From Euryarchaeota archaeon UBA28 (lineage in GTDB: Archaea > Thermoplasmatota > Poseidoniia > Poseidoniales > Thalassarchaeaceae), in NCBI GenBank assembly GCA_002501605.1, contig DANW01000021.1, positions 1 through 62,122 on the forward strand: a stretch of DNA of 62,122 nt. Direction: 5' to 3'. Of this stretch, positions 8,135 to 16,805 are shown piece by piece. The position numbers and the translations under genes were made by a program. Position 1 is the first letter of the stretch; each line of letters opens with the position of its first letter. The notes under the pieces were generated by a model. It was not told where the DNA came from. It saw nothing but the letters and a program-made list of their open reading frames with translations, and did no database searches.

Positions 8135-9019
8135 ATGGCCATCCCCGGTGGAATGGCCATGACGTCATGGCCCGAGCTAAAGCCAATGAAGAACAATCTA
8201 GTTAACTACGGAGTAACCGAGAACGGAATAGCAATCATAGAGCTGTGCTCAGACTCAGCAGGTGAGCCCTTGACTGAGGGAAAAACATCAGTGAATACGT
8301 ATACCCGAGAGATGTGGCACGATATTGATGATGCAATATTGAGTGCAAGGTTTGATGATAGTGTTTCAGTGATCCTAATCACTGGCCATGGGGAGAAGTT
8401 TTTCTCTGCAGGTGCTAGTATCAAGTACCTAAACAAGCTTTCTCCAAGATACAAGTACTTCTTCTGCCTGCATGCTAACGAAACCCTATCACGCTTGGAA
8501 CAGACTCCCAAACTGGTCATCGCGGCGTTGAACGGGCACACAGTAGGAGGCGGATTGGAGATTGCCATGGCGGCGGACATTAGAGTGGCCAGAAAGGGTA
8601 ATTTCCAGGTGGGCCTTCCAGAAGTAGCACTCGGTGTTCTTGCTGGAACAGGTGGAACCGCGCGCTTGTCAAGGCTCGTGGGGAAAGCCAAGGCAATGGA
8701 AATAATGGTAACTGGCAGGAAGTTCTCATTTGAAGAGTCACGTGAGATGGATCTTGTGCACGACATATATGATTCGATGAGTTTGGAAGAGTTCCGTCAG
8801 GATGTTCTGGATTATTCCGGTCGATTTACACTACCATTCGCGGCTGCTAAGGCCATAGGGAATATCAAGAGGAGCGTACAAAGTGGGCTAGAAATCCCCC
8901 TAGAATATCATCTCGCTTTAGAAAGAGAACTGCAATCCGATCTGTTTCAGTCTAAAGATGCCAAAGAGGGAATTAAAGCGTATGTGGAGACGAAAACTCC
9001 CAGATTCGAAGGAAACTAG
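8135..9019 (+). CDS. enoyl-CoA hydratase/isomerase (crotonase family)
   Basis: About 294 residues. The crotonase oxyanion-hole sequences are FFSAGASI and HTVGGGLEIAM, and both catalytic glutamates are present, one in GGGLEIAM and one in LPEVALGVL. The fold spans the central part, and the C-terminus ends in the family pattern of a helix followed by TKTPRFEGN. Hydration of a 2-enoyl-CoA is the safest call. The start is uncertain: TTG 8126 and ATG 8135, 8153 or 8159 are all in frame. It sits just before the diiron oxygenase gene, so its substrate may be a product of ring oxygenation rather than a simple fatty acid. Confidence 0.88.
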   Translation: MAIPGGMAMTSWPELKPMKNNLVNYGVTENGIAIIELCSDSAGEPLTEGKTSVNTYTREMWHDIDDAILSARFDDSVSVILITGHGEKFFSAGASIKYLNKLSPRYKYFFCLHANETLSRLEQTPKLVIAALNGHTVGGGLEIAMAADIRVARKGNFQVGLPEVALGVLAGTGGTARLSRLVGKAKAMEIMVTGRKFSFEESREMDLVHDIYDSMSLEEFRQDVLDYSGRFTLPFAAAKAIGNIKRSVQSGLEIPLEYHLALERELQSDLFQSKDAKEGIKAYVETKTPRFEGN

Positions 9020-9048
9020 TTTTATTTTGGCGGATTTTCTGATACGTC

Positions 9049-9060
9049 GTTTGATATACC
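9049..9060 (+). promoter_or_regulatory. predicted TATA-type promoter before the diiron oxygenase gene
   Basis: The sequence TTTGATATACC centred near 9055 lies about 28 bases before the ATG at 9080. That is the distance expected for an archaeal TATA box and a nearly leaderless transcript. It suggests the oxygenase, the 187-residue protein and the dehydrogenase can be transcribed separately from the upstream genes. Based on sequence and spacing only. Confidence 0.4.
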
Positions 9061-9079
9061 TGTTATTCCAGCGAAGGGT

Positions 9080-10219
9080 ATGGCAGATACTGAGATAGTA
9101 GAGAGTTACAGTCAAAACTTCGAATCTTGGATTAACGACTTCAGTGAATGGCAGACCAGAATAGGTTTCGATCCATCATGGCTGGGGGACTACAGGTTTG
9201 ACATCAAGTTTGACTGGGATACCGCAGGAAATGAGATTGAGTTTGGAGACTTCCAAGGGATGCCAAAGTGGAATCGAAGAATGCAAATTCCACAACAGAA
9301 CATCATGGATGCGATAATTAACATGGTAAGCGTGCAAGGCGATACTGAGTTCGCTAGTGTGGAGCAACAAAACCACTTACTGGCTTCTGCTCCCACGGAA
9401 TATGACAGAAAATCTGCCCTCAGAATAATGTGTGAAGAACAGCGTCATGGCTGGCAGATGGCGTATCTTCTGTGTACTTTCTTTGGTGAGCAAGGTGTTA
9501 GAGAGGCGTCAAAGTTGTTGGAAAGAAATGCGCAGGAGGGGACTAGAATTCTGGGGTCATTCAATGAACCTATCGATCACTGGCTGGATTTCTTCTGCTT
9601 CACACACTTCATTGATAGAGATGGGAAGTATCAGCTCAAGATGCTTAGTACCTCTTCATTCAAACCGTTGGCCGCTAGTATGGGCCCTATGCTGAAGGAA
9701 GAGTCGTTTCACCTAGGGACTGGAGCTAACGGGCTCAGAAGGATTGTCAAACAGGGAGTGATTCCCATAGCACTTCTTCAGAAATACATCAACAAGTGGG
9801 TGAGCACTGGTTTAGATCTCTTTGGCACTGACGATTCAACTAGTGCTCAATGGGCATATGTTTACGGAATCAAGGGAAGATACGACGAGAGAGAATCGGA
9901 TTTGGACGCAGACAGAGAGCACCTGAATGAGGCCAGCAGAGAGCTATACTTCGAAGAGCTGAGGAAGGAAATGGTGAGGATAAGCAAGTCCAGGAAAGAG
10001 GGCGAGCCTGAGCTCTACATACCTTCTGACAGATTCAAGAGGGGCATAGGAAAGTATGCAGGGACGAATTACACAGTCCATGGGGATTTATTCGAAGGAA
10101 CGGATGATGAGTACGAGGATTATCTATCCAGTGTTTTACCAACCGATGAGGACGAGGATAAGCTAGTTAACGAATACATGAAGCAAGAGTGGATTCAATA
10201 CCGTGAGTGGAAAGGATAG
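9080..10219 (+). CDS. BoxB/PaaA-family diiron oxygenase component
   Basis: 379 residues. The protein resembles the diiron epoxidase subunits of aerobic benzoyl-CoA (BoxB) and phenylacetyl-CoA (PaaA) degradation. Expected ferritin-like ligands are visible: a glutamate in GDTEFASVE near residue 90, an E-x-x-H in CEEQRHGWQM (E120, H123), and a second in KEESFHLGTG (E208, H211). BoxB-like stretches are LLERN, RILGSFNEP, DHWLDFF and DRDGKYQLKML. It is shorter than typical BoxB (about 470 residues). No PaaB, PaaC, PaaD, PaaE or BoxA gene lies beside it, so its electron donor is unclear. The CoA-linked neighbours support a ring- or chain-oxygenating role; the substrate is inferred. Confidence 0.82.
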   Translation: MADTEIVESYSQNFESWINDFSEWQTRIGFDPSWLGDYRFDIKFDWDTAGNEIEFGDFQGMPKWNRRMQIPQQNIMDAIINMVSVQGDTEFASVEQQNHLLASAPTEYDRKSALRIMCEEQRHGWQMAYLLCTFFGEQGVREASKLLERNAQEGTRILGSFNEPIDHWLDFFCFTHFIDRDGKYQLKMLSTSSFKPLAASMGPMLKEESFHLGTGANGLRRIVKQGVIPIALLQKYINKWVSTGLDLFGTDDSTSAQWAYVYGIKGRYDERESDLDADREHLNEASRELYFEELRKEMVRISKSRKEGEPELYIPSDRFKRGIGKYAGTNYTVHGDLFEGTDDEYEDYLSSVLPTDEDEDKLVNEYMKQEWIQYREWKG

Positions 10220-10228
10220 GTGATAACT

Positions 10229-10792
10229 ATGCAGTTTCATTCATTATCAGTTTTCGACAAGGACAAATGTGCTCACTTTTTTGAGCACCTTACTGATTAC
10301 TTCCATGAACACCATCACTCAGAAAATCAGGACTCAGAAACCTATGAGAATCTCCTTTACACTGTCAAGAGGCCTTACACCGTTGAAATGCTTGATCAAA
10401 TCGATGAATGGATGGGGCTTCCCAAGAGGATGTGGAGGGAAGAGACTCAAAGAGAGGTAATGCTCTCTCTTTACGCCATCAGATATCCTGATACACTGCT
10501 GATTGAAAGTCTGACTGATAACGCGAAATCCGACATCTACAGATTGTCAGCTTACTTACACTTCACTCATCATACATACTCAATATGGGATGAGGATACC
10601 CGAAAGGGGCTGGAAAAGCTGGGAATAATTATACCGTCGGTAGAGCAGGCCGATCCGTTCATTTACGGCGCTTATGTTTCCGCAATCGAGCTTCTGAAGG
10701 ACGTTGCCCCGTTCACATGCTTCCTAGAGCATGATGTCCCTCGGCAGAGGCTGTTTCAGTCGGCACTCGCTGCATATGGGCGGGAAGCTTGA
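10229..10792 (+). CDS. unrecognised helical protein in the oxygenase operon
   Basis: About 187 residues. No family recognised. The gene begins within ten bases of the oxygenase stop and its end overlaps or abuts the dehydrogenase start, so it belongs to this transcript. ATG 10229 follows AGGTGA; GTG 10220 is an alternative. The sequence is predicted mostly helical, with histidine-rich segments (YFHEHHHSEN near residue 27, LHFTHHTYSIWDED near 112) that could bind metal. The latter segment distantly recalls the H-x(6)-YPIWD pattern of small helical nucleic-acid proteins, but the context argues for a partner or maturation factor of the diiron enzyme. It has no signal peptide or membrane segment. 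Confidence 0.75.
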   Translation: MQFHSLSVFDKDKCAHFFEHLTDYFHEHHHSENQDSETYENLLYTVKRPYTVEMLDQIDEWMGLPKRMWREETQREVMLSLYAIRYPDTLLIESLTDNAKSDIYRLSAYLHFTHHTYSIWDEDTRKGLEKLGIIIPSVEQADPFIYGAYVSAIELLKDVAPFTCFLEHDVPRQRLFQSALAAYGREA

Positions 10793-10806
10793 GTACGGCT
10801 TATTTC

Positions 10807-11712
10807 ATGGGCACTCCTCGTAGCGACGTGGTCGTACGCAAAGTTGCTGTTATTGGCGCCGGAACTATGGGCTCTGGAATTGCACAAGTTTGCGCTCAGA
10901 CGGGATGGGAGACCAAACTCTATGACGCATTCAGTGATTCTTTAGACAGAGGTTTCTCGACGATTAATGAGTTCTGGATGAAGGGGATTTCAAGAGGGAA
11001 AAATTCGGAGGATGAGGTAAAGTCCTGGTCAAAAAACTTGCACAGATCTGAGAATCTGGAAGAGGCACTTGATGGAGTAGATTTAGTAATTGAGGCTGTT
11101 CCTGAAAAGATTGATCTAAAGAGGAGAATTTTCAGAGAAATTGAAAGATACGCTCCGGAAGATGCAATCCTGGCTACAAATACATCCGGTCTTAGAATTT
11201 CTGAAATCGCCTCTGCCACCGAATGTCCTGAGAGAGTTGTGGGGATGCACTTCTTCAATCCAGTACCTCTCATGGAGCTCTTAGAAATTATTGAACACGA
11301 TTCAGTGTCTAGAGAGACTCTGCAGAAGGCCAAAGAAATCGGAGGGGCAATGGGGAAGACTACGATCATTGTTGGAGACATCCCCGGTTTTGCTACCAGC
11401 CGACTAGGGGTGGTTCTTGGTAATGAGGCAATTAGGATGCTTGCGGAAGGCGTAGCCAGTGCTGGTGATATCGACACTGCGATGAAGCTCGGATACAGAC
11501 ATCCAATGGGCCCGCTCGAGCTTTCGGATTTGGTTGGGCTGGACGTCAGAAGGGACATATTGAGGAACTTGGCGGAGTCATTTGAGGACCCATCATACCT
11601 TCCTCATCCTTTACTGGACTCGCTCGTAGAATCAGGGGACTTAGGCAGAAAGACGGGCAGAGGGATATACGTCTGGACAAATGAGGGAAAGTCGGAGAGA
11701 GATGATTTGTGA
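10807..11712 (+). CDS. 3-hydroxyacyl-CoA dehydrogenase
   Basis: About 301 residues. It oxidises (3S)-hydroxyacyl-CoA to 3-oxoacyl-CoA with NAD. The N-terminal dinucleotide fold starts VAVIGAGTMGSGIAQ, a conserved NTSGLRIS follows, and the catalytic histidine lies in GMHFFNPVP with the paired glutamate in LMELLEI. The C-terminal domain contains GYRHPMGPLELSDLVGLD and ends GRKTGRGIYVW, as in Hbd/PaaH-type stand-alone enzymes. A TTG at 10789 overlapping the upstream TGA is another possible start. It is the last gene of the oxygenase run and would act after the hydratase in beta-oxidation-like steps. No thiolase is in the window. Confidence 0.93.
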   Translation: MGTPRSDVVVRKVAVIGAGTMGSGIAQVCAQTGWETKLYDAFSDSLDRGFSTINEFWMKGISRGKNSEDEVKSWSKNLHRSENLEEALDGVDLVIEAVPEKIDLKRRIFREIERYAPEDAILATNTSGLRISEIASATECPERVVGMHFFNPVPLMELLEIIEHDSVSRETLQKAKEIGGAMGKTTIIVGDIPGFATSRLGVVLGNEAIRMLAEGVASAGDIDTAMKLGYRHPMGPLELSDLVGLDVRRDILRNLAESFEDPSYLPHPLLDSLVESGDLGRKTGRGIYVWTNEGKSERDDL

Positions 11713-11721
11713 GCGATATTC

Positions 11722-12018
11722 ATGCAAGGCGCTTTTATTGAGATAATTGGTTTGATTGCCGGGACGCTGGGAGTAATTGCTTGGATTCCCCAGATTAAAG
11801 AAGTCTGGATAGAGGGTTTGCATGAGGGGATTTCTCTCCCAACATTCTTTCTTGTCTCTACTGCACTTATACTCTGGCTCATTTATGGGATACTGATTAG
11901 CTCATTTTCAATAATTGTAGCGAATTTGGCTGCACTCGTCTGCATTCTATCGTTAATCTTTGGTGTGATAAGACTAAGGATGATTGAAGCTCAAGATGGT
12001 GCGAACACCGGGAGTTGA
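11722..12018 (+). CDS. SemiSWEET-type PQ-loop membrane protein
   Basis: 98 residues with three hydrophobic segments, at about 5-24, 41-60 and 64-84. The first ends in AWIPQ, the PQ-loop signature, and WLIYGILISS in the second half matches the MtN3/SemiSWEET repeat. Such half-transporters dimerise to move sugars. The last seven residues are encoded over the antisense of the tRNA-Gly 3' end, and the TGA stop lies in that tRNA's T arm. The C-terminal tail is therefore constrained by the tRNA and is probably dispensable. Ten bases separate it from the upstream dehydrogenase. The specific sugar is unknown. Confidence 0.85.
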   Translation: MQGAFIEIIGLIAGTLGVIAWIPQIKEVWIEGLHEGISLPTFFLVSTALILWLIYGILISSFSIIVANLAALVCILSLIFGVIRLRMIEAQDGANTGS

Positions 12019-12071
12019 ACCCGGGTTAGCAGGTTGGGAACCTGCTGTCATAACCACTAGACCATGTCCGC
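11997..12071 (-). tRNA. tRNA-Gly (anticodon CCC)
   Basis: The minus strand gives a full cloverleaf. The acceptor strand GCGGACA pairs with TGTTCGC (one G-T pair), and the D arm lies in GGTCTAGTGGTTATGAC. The anticodon arm is GCAGG-TTCCCAA-CCTGC with anticodon CCC, and the T arm is CCCGGGTTCAACTCCCGG. Discriminator A73 is followed by a CCA encoded in the DNA (bases 11999-11997). It reads GGG glycine codons. Its 3' third overlaps, in antisense, the end of the SemiSWEET gene by about 22 bases. Confidence 0.95.
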
Positions 12072-12118
12072 CTGTGGGTCGAGAGAAGAAACTGGTAATT
12101 TAGCGACTCGGTTAATTT

Positions 12119-13456
12119 CTAGGGTCTGGCATCTGCCTTACGCTTCTTTGTCCCTCTTCCTCGCCTTCGATTCTTCTTGTTTCGATGAGGCTTATTTTTC
12201 TCGGTACCCGATGATTTTCTATCCCTGACTCTTCTGGAATTCCTGGAGCGCCCCCTCCTGGACCTCGGTTTTCTAGCCTTCTGACCCCCACCCGTCTTTC
12301 CATCTCTAGAGGGAACTAGATCAAATTTATTTTTCTTGAGTTCCCCGGGATTGGGGTCCGTGAATCTTTTCCTTATCCCCACCTCTCTCTGAATTCTATT
12401 GTAAGTCCTCTGTTCATTTTTCCTTACAAATGATATTACTGTACCACTATTCCCAGCCCTAGCAGTTCTGCCACTTCTGTGCTTGTACACCTTTCCATCA
12501 TCGGGCGGATCATAATGAATCACACAATTGATGCCATCAACATCAATTCCCCGTGCTGCCACGTCTGTAGCGATGAGAACCATACTCCTTCCACTACTGA
12601 ATTTATTCATGGCTCGATCTCTTTGTTTCTGATTCAAGCCACCATGTAAGGACGAGATGGGCACACTTTCTAGCTTCATTTCCTCACTAAGCCTATCTAC
12701 CCCAGCCCTGGTTCTGCAGAAGATGATACTCCTACCCGATCTTCTGACTGATTTTACCGCTATCTCGGTTTTTTTATGGGGCTTGATATTCCAGAACTTA
12801 TGGTCCATAGTCTCCATACTGACTTCCTCAGGGCCTACCTCAATCTTTACAGGATCATTTTGGTACGTCCTCACTAGTCTGGAGACGTCACGATCTAGTG
12901 TCGCACTGAAAAGAATCACCTGAGGATTACTCGCACACTTGTCGATAATCCTGCATACCGGCTCCATGAATCCCATGTCTGCCATCCTATCAGCTTCATC
13001 TAAAACTAAAATATCGATTTCATCTAATGTCAGTGCTCCTCTATCAATTAGGTCCAGGAGTCTCCCGGGACATGCCACTATAATCTCTACTCCCTTTTCT
13101 AGGGCCCTGATCTGCCTCCCATACGATGAACCCCCATAAATTGAAAGAACTTTCATTTTAGAATAGCTCCAAGCCAACGGATCCAGAACGTTCCTTATCT
13201 GTTCTGCTAGCTCCCTGGTTGGAGTTAATATGAGAGCAGTGGGGCGTTTAGATGAAGCAGGTTTTGCCATTGAGATTAGAGGGAGGCCAAAAGCCAGAGT
13301 CTTCCCTGAGCCAGTTGGGGCCCTACAACATATGTCTCTACCCTCAAGCGCACTTGGTATGGCTTCAATTTGGACTTCGAAGGGCTCTATGATGCCCTCA
13401 TTAGAAAGCGATTCGACCAAGCTTGACTTGATTCCTAAGTCTGAGAATCGAACCAC
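12119..13456 (-). CDS. DEAD-box RNA helicase with basic C-terminal tail
   Basis: 445 residues from a GTG start. It unwinds or remodels RNA using ATP. The Q-motif region (FSDLGI, PFEVQ), APTGSGKT, PTRELAEQ, ACPGRLLDL, VLDEADRM, SATLD, the FCRTRAGVD block, ATDVAARGID and HRSGRTARAG occur in the right order over residues 1-360. The last 70 residues are a Lys/Arg/Gly-rich tail (RSRRGRSRN, KNRRRGRGTKK) suited to nonspecific RNA binding, as in RhlE/CsdA-type enzymes of cold or marine microbes. Ribosome assembly or mRNA turnover are likely roles. Confidence 0.95.
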   Translation of the reverse strand: MVRFSDLGIKSSLVESLSNEGIIEPFEVQIEAIPSALEGRDICCRAPTGSGKTLAFGLPLISMAKPASSKRPTALILTPTRELAEQIRNVLDPLAWSYSKMKVLSIYGGSSYGRQIRALEKGVEIIVACPGRLLDLIDRGALTLDEIDILVLDEADRMADMGFMEPVCRIIDKCASNPQVILFSATLDRDVSRLVRTYQNDPVKIEVGPEEVSMETMDHKFWNIKPHKKTEIAVKSVRRSGRSIIFCRTRAGVDRLSEEMKLESVPISSLHGGLNQKQRDRAMNKFSSGRSMVLIATDVAARGIDVDGINCVIHYDPPDDGKVYKHRSGRTARAGNSGTVISFVRKNEQRTYNRIQREVGIRKRFTDPNPGELKKNKFDLVPSRDGKTGGGQKARKPRSRRGRSRNSRRVRDRKSSGTEKNKPHRNKKNRRRGRGTKKRKADARP

Positions 13457-13486
13457 TGAGAACCCTACAAACCGACCCCTGTAGGT

Positions 13487-13520
13487 ACTCTATTTAGTAT
13501 AGGCAGTTATAGAATAGAGT
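13487..13520. terminator. inverted repeat between ABC-F and helicase genes
   Basis: ACTCTATT (13487-13494) and AATAGAGT (13513-13520) form a perfect 8 bp inverted repeat around an 18-base loop. It lies in the 106-base gap downstream of the ABC-F gene's neighbour start and 30 bases upstream of the helicase GTG on the minus strand. It could be an operator for the helicase promoter or an RNA hairpin. No T-run follows, so a classic terminator is unproven. Confidence 0.3.
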
Positions 13521-13562
13521 AAACATAGGAAGATGAGCCTGAATGACGCAGCGGGATTCTCT

Positions 13563-15209
13563 TTATTGCTGGCTCTTTCTTTGGATATAGTCTGAGTAAT
13601 TGCCCGGCCACACCCATAGACTCCCATCTCCTGGTAACTCCCAAATTGTATCACAAATTTTGTCCAGGAAATATCTATCATGACTGACTGTTATTATAGC
13701 TCCTTCATAATCCTGGAGAGTCTCTTCCAATGCTTCCTTTGCATCTGTATCGAGGTGATTTGTTGGCTCATCCAAGAGGAGCATGTTGTTCTCCCCCAAT
13801 AACAGTTCCAGAAGTGCGATCCTCGCTCTCTCTCCTCCACTGAGTTTTCCCAATGGAACCTTCACCATATCTTTGGTGAATTGAAACCTTCCCAGAAGTG
13901 CCCGAATTTCTCCATAATCCATTCTTGGCCTTAGGGCTTTAACCTGTTCAACTGGATTTAATTTGAAATCCAGTGATCTGTGGTCTTGATGGAAATAACC
14001 AATTTGGACACCGGGTCTAATGTCAATCGAACCGGAGTCAAGTTGAATTTCTCCCGTAATTAATCTCAAAAGAGTAGTCTTTCCAGCACCATTTGGCCCT
14101 ACTATACCGATTTTCTGACCTCTTCTTATCCCGACTTCTAGCCCATTTATAATCGGTCTATTCAAATCTTGAAACGAGAATTTAGCATTATGAAAATCCA
14201 AGACCTCCAGACTGCTCTTTTCTATTGATTTTAAGTTAAATTTTAGAGACTGCCTCTGACGGGGCTTGAGCGTCTTTAGCCATTTTAATTCCCTTTGGGC
14301 TCTTGAAATCATGACATGCTTCTGAGATACAGACTTGTCGTATTTATTGGCCCTTTTCATAGACTGCATTGCTCCAAGTAGCCTCTTGACTTCTTTCTGT
14401 GTCTTCTCAATCCTATCTTGTAGTGTCTGTAGAAATAGTTCCTTCTGATGCAAGAAGGAGGTGTAGTTCCCACTGTATCCCTTCAAATGGGCATCTTGGA
14501 CCTCTACTATGTTGTTGCATACTCGGTCAAGGAAGTATCTATCATGGCTGACTATCAATAGAGCTCCTTCGAATGTATTCAGAAACCTTTCCAACCAATC
14601 CAATGTCTGGAAATCTAAATGATTTGTTGGTTCGTCTAGGAAAAATACGTCTATTTCTCTGAGTCCTACCAACTGTCTGGCCAATGCCACCTTTGCTCTC
14701 TCTCCTCCAGATAATGATGAGAGGGGGATGTCTATCGAATGATGAGCTAGATCAAGTGCCTTCAGAATTTCTTGTGCGTGTCCGGCTACATCCCCTCCTC
14801 CGGATCTTGCCATCAGACTCTGGAGCTCCTGATACCTATCCATTGCACTTTGCCATTCACCATCATAGAATCCGGGGTCTGCCATCATGCCCTCTATTTT
14901 TGAGATCTCATCCTCTAACTCCTGAAACTGCCTCCCTCTGCGGTTTAGCTCCTCACCGAGGGTAGCTTCCTCCACTATATCTCGAATTTGAGTCAGGAAA
15001 GCCAACCTTAGTCCAGCGGCATACGTTATGTCGCCCATGTCCTGATCTCGATTACTAATCGTACGCAGTAGTGTAGTCTTTCCAGCTCCATTATGTCCAA
15101 CAACTCCAATCCTATCTCCCTCATCTATTCTAAGATTGATTCCTTCTAGAATTGTCAGAGGTCCAAACGCCCTGTGCACGTCTTCCAGACGGATTAGCTC
15201 TCTCGCCAC
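13563..15209 (-). CDS. ABC-F family ATPase (translation factor type)
   Basis: 548 residues with two ABC domains and no membrane segment. Walker A motifs are GHNGAGKTT near residue 40 and GPNGAGKTT near 370. LSGGE signatures precede FFLDEPTNHLD and LLLDEPTNHLD. Both SHDRYFLD switch motifs are present. The helical linker between the domains (about 240-320) is rich in Lys and Gln, as in Uup/EttA-type proteins that enter the ribosomal E site. ABC-F proteins are common in bacteria and eukaryotes but patchy in archaea, so acquisition is plausible. Which translational stress it relieves cannot be read here. Confidence 0.93.
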   Translation of the reverse strand: MARELIRLEDVHRAFGPLTILEGINLRIDEGDRIGVVGHNGAGKTTLLRTISNRDQDMGDITYAAGLRLAFLTQIRDIVEEATLGEELNRRGRQFQELEDEISKIEGMMADPGFYDGEWQSAMDRYQELQSLMARSGGGDVAGHAQEILKALDLAHHSIDIPLSSLSGGERAKVALARQLVGLREIDVFFLDEPTNHLDFQTLDWLERFLNTFEGALLIVSHDRYFLDRVCNNIVEVQDAHLKGYSGNYTSFLHQKELFLQTLQDRIEKTQKEVKRLLGAMQSMKRANKYDKSVSQKHVMISRAQRELKWLKTLKPRQRQSLKFNLKSIEKSSLEVLDFHNAKFSFQDLNRPIINGLEVGIRRGQKIGIVGPNGAGKTTLLRLITGEIQLDSGSIDIRPGVQIGYFHQDHRSLDFKLNPVEQVKALRPRMDYGEIRALLGRFQFTKDMVKVPLGKLSGGERARIALLELLLGENNMLLLDEPTNHLDTDAKEALEETLQDYEGAIITVSHDRYFLDKICDTIWELPGDGSLWVWPGNYSDYIQRKSQQ

Positions 15210-15298
15210 AGTACTCCGTGTAGACTTTGGTTGAAGTGCTCATCGGTCGATATACCATTTACAGCAATAGTCATCAATGATGGCTGTGTTCTGGGGCC

Positions 15299-16351
15299 AT
15301 GGCTGGGGCGAGGGAGTATTGGGGCTCGATTAGTCGAAGGAAGAAGGTTTTCTCCATTTCAACTGCCGTAGTACTGCTGCTCGTACCAACTATTTGGTTC
15401 GGCTTGGGGCACGTAATCGCAATGCAGGCTTTGACCTCACCTCACGGGTGTGGAATTTGGGAGTCTAACACTCCAACTAATTGGACTGTGGATGATGATT
15501 GGGAGTCCTTCGAGCCTTGGCCGGATTCAGAAAACCGGATTTCAATAAGGAAGGATTTCGATGCATCACCGTGGCAGTTTGATTCTTACGAAAATATCAG
15601 TTTCAGTAGCCGGGATGGTTTGGATATTGCAGCGTGGTACTCAGAGGTAGATGAGTCTGCTCCGGTCGTAATTTTGGTACATGGGGGATATCTGAACGGA
15701 AAGTGCAAACCAGAAGTTCTACTTACTGCTAGTTACCTAGCTGATGGAGGGATCAATACTCTAATGGTTGACCTCAGAAATCATGGAGCTAGTCAAAATG
15801 TTTCTGACTATATGTACCTAGGTCAGAAGGAATATCTGGATGTATTAGGCGCATATGATTGGCTGTTGGAAGAAAAATCCTACCCTTCTTCTTCTATAGG
15901 ATTACTTGGGATATCTACTGGAGCACTTACAGCAGCATTGGCATTCGGAGAATCCGAGATACAAGCTATGTGGTTGGATAGTGCGATCATCGACTTTCCA
16001 ATGTTAGTTGAGAATGAGCTAGAGAGACTTGGGTATCCAAAGATGCTGGCATCACCTGCTATCGCAATGGGAGAGAGAATTATCGGGATTAATCCCAATG
16101 AGGTGCCACCAATAACCGCTGCATCAAAGGCGGGAGAAAGGCCAATGTATCTTGCGCATGGCGAAGATGATGGGAGAATTTCCCCCCTCCATTCTCAGAT
16201 GTTCTATGATAAAGCTCTTGCTTCGAATGCGAACGTGACGCTATGGATGATTGGGGATTCTGGTCACGTGGACGCAGTTTGGGAGAATCCAGAATACCAA
16301 GGAAGGTTGGTGTATTTCTTCACTGAGGCTCTTTCGTGGAATGGCCGTTGA
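15299..16351 (+). CDS. membrane-anchored alpha/beta hydrolase
   Basis: 350 residues. One transmembrane helix or uncleaved signal near residues 17-38 follows a basic start (SRRKK), which would put the catalytic domain outside. The fold shows a VILVHGGY oxyanion strand, the nucleophile elbow GISTG (serine near 202), an acid in HGEDDGRIS and the catalytic histidine in GDSGHVDA. The order fits the BAAT/acyl-peptidase-like hydrolase group with a lid. An extracytoplasmic esterase or peptidase role is likely. The next gene is convergent, with four bases between the stops. Confidence 0.88.
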   Translation: MAGAREYWGSISRRKKVFSISTAVVLLLVPTIWFGLGHVIAMQALTSPHGCGIWESNTPTNWTVDDDWESFEPWPDSENRISIRKDFDASPWQFDSYENISFSSRDGLDIAAWYSEVDESAPVVILVHGGYLNGKCKPEVLLTASYLADGGINTLMVDLRNHGASQNVSDYMYLGQKEYLDVLGAYDWLLEEKSYPSSSIGLLGISTGALTAALAFGESEIQAMWLDSAIIDFPMLVENELERLGYPKMLASPAIAMGERIIGINPNEVPPITAASKAGERPMYLAHGEDDGRISPLHSQMFYDKALASNANVTLWMIGDSGHVDAVWENPEYQGRLVYFFTEALSWNGR

Positions 16352-16355
16352 CTTC

Positions 16356-16805
16356 TTATGGTCTGATAATATCATCAAGAATCCATTTTCCTCCCACCAT
16401 AGAAATTAGTGATGCTGAGCATGTCGGTAGCATCTCAAGATTGCCCGTCATAGACTCCAGTAACATCTCGCAACTAGGATTGTGTCCGATTATCATTTCA
16501 GTGCGCCCCTCGTCGATTCTATCCACCATGGAAAGCAATGTTGGAAGGGAGGCTTGGTATAGTTCTCCATTGATGGATTTTGGTATCTCTGAGAATTGAG
16601 GGCCCATATTCTCCAAAGTCTGTAGTGTTCTCAAAGAGCTACTGACAAAGATATGGTCTGGCTTCCAACTCCTTTGAATGATTTCTCCGGCGATAATCGG
16701 TGAATCTCGTAGCCCTATCTCATCCAATGGTCTGTCATGATCACTTAAATTGGGGTCGTCCCTACTACTGTTCGCGTGTCGGAGAATTATCAAGCGCCTA
16801 TTCAT
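16356..16805 (-). CDS. SixA-like histidine phosphatase
   Basis: 149 residues from ATG 16805, overlapping the end of the upstream crotonase gene by 8 bases. The RHG-superfamily signature is LRHANSSRDD (catalytic histidine near residue 10). A second conserved block, SSSLRTLQT, supplies the arginine, and IGHNPSCEML supplies the second histidine. The short size and the GHNPS block are typical of SixA-like phosphohistidine phosphatases. The target is not evident. The upstream neighbour gives no hint beyond likely co-transcription. Confidence 0.88.
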   Translation of the reverse strand: MNRRLIILRHANSSRDDPNLSDHDRPLDEIGLRDSPIIAGEIIQRSWKPDHIFVSSSLRTLQTLENMGPQFSEIPKSINGELYQASLPTLLSMVDRIDEGRTEMIIGHNPSCEMLLESMTGNLEMLPTCSASLISMVGGKWILDDIIRP

